Below, piece after piece: positions 3,307-5,744 of a stretch of DNA of 5,744 bases; positions within the stretch are counted from its first letter, which is position 1, and every line of letters begins with the position of its first letter. Below the pieces are notes generated by a model. It ran no database searches, had not been told where the DNA came from, and worked only from the letters and a program-made list of their open reading frames with translations. The translations under genes and the position numbers were made by a program. The stretch comes from an uncultured Brachyspira sp. (GTDB lineage: Bacteria > Spirochaetota > Brachyspiria > Brachyspirales > Brachyspiraceae), in NCBI RefSeq assembly GCF_910588665.1, contig NZ_CAJUPR010000024.1, positions 1 through 5,744 of the forward strand, read 5' to 3'.

Positions 3307-5604
3307 TCAACCTCCATAAACATGATCTAATAAACCGGGCATTGAAATAATAGGAATCTTCCTCATAGCCTTAACATTAAAATAAAAGTTACATAAAAAG
3401 GGATGCTCATCATTAACAACAAAAATACTATTATTAAACGGATCACCTTCATCAGGATCACAAGAAATAAAGTCGTTATTTAATGCGGGAGGATTCGAGA
3501 ACTTTCTAAAAATTAAATAACTTTGTAGATCAGTATCATAAAAATCACCGGAAACATATGAAAGCTTTTCACGCAGCTCATCGTAACGACCCTGAAAAGC
3601 AAATATTTTCTGATCTCCTTGAAGTTCATCGGAATTACCTGTTGCATAAAGTTCAGATTGTAATATGCCTTGATAAGACAAATTCATAAAATGCGGGTTC
3701 ACCTGTTCTAATAAAGTCTTACGCATAACTTCACGCGGCAAACGCTGAGAATATACAGCAGGAGGCATAATACGGGCAATAAACATAATGACTCCGGGTT
3801 CCTCAGCCTTATAAGATCCAAGAGAACCGGAATCGGTTAAGCTGAAGCCGTGGCCGGTCTGATTACCTTGAGGACTGACGTCATTAGTTGCAGAGTTCTG
3901 AAGAACTTCGGAAATCTGTATATTAAATGATGATTGTCCAATAGATTCAGGAAGAGAAAGACGAGCATCAGAAGGGCTTACATTCCACTGATACTGCAGC
4001 ATTTCAATAAATCGGGAACCGCCACGCATAAGAGACTCGAAGAACCTTTGAATCGCAAACATATCGCGAGCATCTGAAACATCTAAACTTATAAGATTAG
4101 AAACATCAATTTTATTATTTCTATTAAGCCAATCAACAAAAGAATTCTGTGAATCGGATTTAACTTGACCTGTTAAAGTAATGCGGGATTTCTGTCCGCT
4201 GACATAAGTAGGACCAGGACCTCCGACATTAATCCAATTAGAACCGCCGGGACCAGCATGAAGCTGACCAGTACGATCACTATTATGAATATAAAAGTCA
4301 TTAATATCGACTCTAGATATAGGCAAAGAGGGCGAACCATTTCCAAGAAGAAAATCAACAGTAGCAGAACCAGTTACAGGGATAGCGGGCGCAATACCTT
4401 TCTGACGGGAATAAAAAGCAGCTGTAAAATAATCTTTACGCCATGAAGAACGAAGACACCATTGAAGAAGCGCATCAGATGAATTAATTGATTTAAAATC
4501 TATAGGCCTCTGAAGATTCTCATCGCGATACCATTCATTATATATAAAATAATAAGCTCTGCGAAGTAAATCAAAAGGCAAAACAGTCGAAGGAATAGCA
4601 TTTATATTTTTAGTACCGTCGAACTCTCTAGAAAAGCCGAAACAATCCCATAAACAAGGGGCATATTTATCTAATGGCACAGTAAATAAATCATACTTAT
4701 CCTTTAAATACTGATCAAGTTTGTCAGCTACAAACCTCTTAGAATTACTTCCGGGAATATCAACATATTTAACACCCATAGAATTAAAAACAGCTTCATA
4801 AGCAGAATCATCTTTAAATTTTTTGTATAATTTTTCAACATGTTTTATTAATGTGCTAGATGAATTAATAGTTGTAGTAACTCCATCATAAGAAAATAAA
4901 TCGTCATCATTTAACACTGCAGTATATTCAAAAGTACAAGTAACATAATCTACATTCGAAGAATTATCGAACCAAGATTTACAATTAGATACTGCGGGGG
5001 TAGAATGAGCAAGCGCAAAATTATAATAAAAGTTAGGATCAATAATTGAATGATCAACAGTTCTTACAAGCCTAGGAGGCCATTTATATCCGGGTTCATA
5101 AGGAGCCATATTAGCATTAACAGGAACTTTAACATAAGCATAAAAGCCATTATGAAGAGTCGAACCCTCAGGAAGGGGACCGCCATCAGGACTAGGCGTA
5201 ATACCGACGCTTTTAAAAACAACATCTTTTGAAAGCTTACCAGTAGGAGCTCCGCTATTAACATCAGTAAAACTGCACCAAGTAGGAAGCGGGCGATCAT
5301 AAGATTTAGGCGGTATAGTTTTAGGGTCTACAGTAGTATAAAAAGCCTCGAAATTATCATCAAGAAGCCTATAAGGAACAAAATAAGCATGTACCTCGCA
5401 TGTAATATTATTCATAATAGGAGCAAGCAAAGGCATACAGCGGACTAAAGCTTGAACGTTTAAATCATGTATATCGCCGGGAATACATTCAAACCAAGCG
5501 ATAGGAACTAAATAACCAAAAGGCATTGTAGTATAATGATTATGAGATAAATCAAAAGCATTATATTTAGGATCTAAACCATTAATAACATCATAATTGC
5601 GCAT
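3307..5604 (-). CDS. VP1: Major capsid protein VP1 (Microviridae F-type jelly roll), enlarged
   Basis: This 765-aa protein builds the T=1 shell. The N terminus carries the family signature FDLSHNHYTTMPFGYLVPI (residues 17-35), IPGD (41-44), MPLLAPIMNNI (57-67) and YFVPYRLL (74-81). LPFDLLRRAYYFIYNEWYRD (342-361) and WRKDYFTAAFYSRQKG (388-403) match the usual central blocks. MFAIQRFFESLMRGGSRFIE (515-534), SDARLSLPESIG (545-556), ISEVLQNSATNDVSPQGN (564-581), GHGFS (584-588) and FSNPPALNNDFI (702-713) form the conserved second half. It ends MPGLLDHVYGG. Gokushovirus and related VP1s are generally about 530-660 aa. The excess here lies mainly between residues about 100 and 315. The ATG at 5604 has AAAGG (5618-5614) 9 nt upstream and follows the ORF5-like stop by 5 nt. 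The sequence mixes gokushovirus-like and other gut-microvirus features, so the subfamily is left open. Confidence 0.95.
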   Translation of the reverse strand: MRNYDVINGLDPKYNAFDLSHNHYTTMPFGYLVPIAWFECIPGDIHDLNVQALVRCMPLLAPIMNNITCEVHAYFVPYRLLDDNFEAFYTTVDPKTIPPKSYDRPLPTWCSFTDVNSGAPTGKLSKDVVFKSVGITPSPDGGPLPEGSTLHNGFYAYVKVPVNANMAPYEPGYKWPPRLVRTVDHSIIDPNFYYNFALAHSTPAVSNCKSWFDNSSNVDYVTCTFEYTAVLNDDDLFSYDGVTTTINSSSTLIKHVEKLYKKFKDDSAYEAVFNSMGVKYVDIPGSNSKRFVADKLDQYLKDKYDLFTVPLDKYAPCLWDCFGFSREFDGTKNINAIPSTVLPFDLLRRAYYFIYNEWYRDENLQRPIDFKSINSSDALLQWCLRSSWRKDYFTAAFYSRQKGIAPAIPVTGSATVDFLLGNGSPSLPISRVDINDFYIHNSDRTGQLHAGPGGSNWINVGGPGPTYVSGQKSRITLTGQVKSDSQNSFVDWLNRNNKIDVSNLISLDVSDARDMFAIQRFFESLMRGGSRFIEMLQYQWNVSPSDARLSLPESIGQSSFNIQISEVLQNSATNDVSPQGNQTGHGFSLTDSGSLGSYKAEEPGVIMFIARIMPPAVYSQRLPREVMRKTLLEQVNPHFMNLSYQGILQSELYATGNSDELQGDQKIFAFQGRYDELREKLSYVSGDFYDTDLQSYLIFRKFSNPPALNNDFISCDPDEGDPFNNSIFVVNDEHPFLCNFYFNVKAMRKIPIISMPGLLDHVYGG
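3311..3315 (-). promoter_or_regulatory. Shine-Dalgarno of VP3, inside the last codons of VP1
   Basis: GGAGG is formed by the last two codons of VP1 (Gly-Gly, GGA GGT), 7 nt before the VP3 ATG. VP1 itself ends in TGA followed at once by an in-frame TAA, a double stop. Confidence 0.75.
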
Positions 5605-5609
5605 AAAAA

Positions 5610-5744
5610 TTAACCTTTATTAGATTCCTTTGAAATAATCTGTTTACGAGAAAAAGGACCAGACAAAGACTCAAAATCATCATTTGAATTACTTGAATCA
5701 ATAGCACTTAAATAATCTGAATCAATAGTAATATAGCCATCAAT
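5610..5744 (-). CDS. Gokushovirus ORF5-like nonstructural protein, C-terminal part (continued from position 1)
   Basis: C-terminal part of the origin-spanning gene. Bases 5690-5744 duplicate 1-55, so the new coding sequence is 5689-5610 (residues 117-142, stop TAA at 5612-5610). The tail is acidic and serine-rich (IDS and NSNDD motifs) and then turns basic (SRKQIISKESNKG). An 11-base direct repeat (TGAATCAATAG at 5-15 and 29-39, repeated at 5694-5704 and 5718-5728) lies in frame and encodes two similar Ile-Asp-Ser turns. The stop is 5 nt before the VP1 start, so the two are almost certainly co-translated. I recognise no domain in this tail. Confidence 0.8.
   Translation of the reverse strand: MDGYITIDSDYLSAIDSSNSNDDFESLSGPFSRKQIISKESNKG
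5614..5618 (-). promoter_or_regulatory. Shine-Dalgarno of VP1 (weak)
   Basis: AAAGG, 9 nt upstream of the VP1 ATG, within the last codons of the ORF5-like gene. It is weaker than the SDs of the small genes although VP1 is needed in the largest amount, so re-initiation from the stop 5 nt upstream may contribute. Confidence 0.5.
5690..5744. repeat. Terminal direct repeat, copy 2 (circular-genome overlap)
   Basis: Exact second copy of bases 1-55. Removing it gives a circle of about 5,689 bp, within the usual Microviridae range (about 4.4-6.5 kb). Confidence 0.95.

Noticed and set aside
346..3309. Genetic code 4 (UGA = Trp), as in Spiroplasma microvirus SpV4
   Set aside because: The basic-peptide gene ends in TGA overlapping the next start, and reading through would run far into another frame. 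No in-frame TGA interrupts the large genes. VP1 ends TGA-TAA, which would add only one Trp, so that site alone is not decisive.
4173..4358. Minus-strand 61-aa hydrophobic ORF inside VP1
   Set aside because: Out-of-frame reading of an AT-rich gene, where T-rich wobble bases become second codon positions and give spurious Leu/Val/Ile.
4258..4446. Plus-strand ORF of 62 aa opposite VP1
   Set aside because: Lies wholly within conserved VP1 coding sequence and resembles no protein I know.
5050..5232. Plus-strand ORF of 60 aa opposite VP1
   Set aside because: Antisense to VP1; no supporting context.
5064..5300. Minus-strand 78-aa hydrophobic ORF inside VP1
   Set aside because: Same frame-shadow effect as above; no unique feature.
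1..5744. 55-base terminal repeats as biological ends or integration sites
   Set aside because: They lie inside a continuous gene and their length equals a common assembler k-mer; circularity explains them.
1..5744. tRNA, rRNA, CRISPR array, insertion sequence, integrase
   Set aside because: Nothing in either strand suggests any of these; the genome is filled with Microviridae genes.

Overview
The window is a complete small circular ssDNA phage genome of the family Microviridae, opened inside a gene. Its first 55 bases (1-55) recur exactly as its last 55 (5690-5744), as an assembler leaves when it walks around a circle, so the unique genome is about 5,689 bp. All genes lie on the minus strand. 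The window is therefore probably the complement of the packaged (virion-sense) strand. Composition is strongly AT-rich.

Layout in the direction of transcription (descending coordinates): a rho-independent-like terminator (702-755) behind the replication gene; an AT-rich leader with a possible sigma70-like promoter (685-713); three abutting perfect hairpins (645-566), the middle loop resembling the phiX174 Rep nick site; a 32-aa membrane micropeptide (546-448); a 30-aa extremely basic J/VP8-like DNA-condensing peptide (438-346); an origin-spanning 142-aa gokushovirus ORF5-like nonstructural protein (349-1, continuing 5689-5610); the 765-aa major capsid protein VP1 (5604-3307); a 141-aa probable scaffold VP3 (3303-2878); the DNA pilot protein VP2 (2878-2075); and the HUH rolling-circle initiator VP4 (2072-777). 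Genes are separated by a few bases or overlap by 1-4 bases. This fits one polycistronic transcript with coupled translation, running from the hairpin region around the circle to the terminator.

The genes form a minimal life cycle: VP4 nicks the duplex replicative form and drives rolling-circle replication. VP3 guides capsid assembly from VP1. The basic peptide and VP2 accompany the genome in the virion. The membrane micropeptide is the best visible candidate for a lysis function. Most starts have a good Shine-Dalgarno sequence (AGGAG/GGAGG). Together with the low GC this points to a low-GC host that uses SD-led initiation (Firmicutes-like or similar) rather than typical Bacteroidota, but the host is not determinable here.

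The most unusual points are an extra block of roughly 200 residues in the N-terminal half of VP1, the three-hairpin origin-like region, the order VP1-VP3-VP2-VP4, and two very short genes upstream of ORF5 that a length cutoff would miss.
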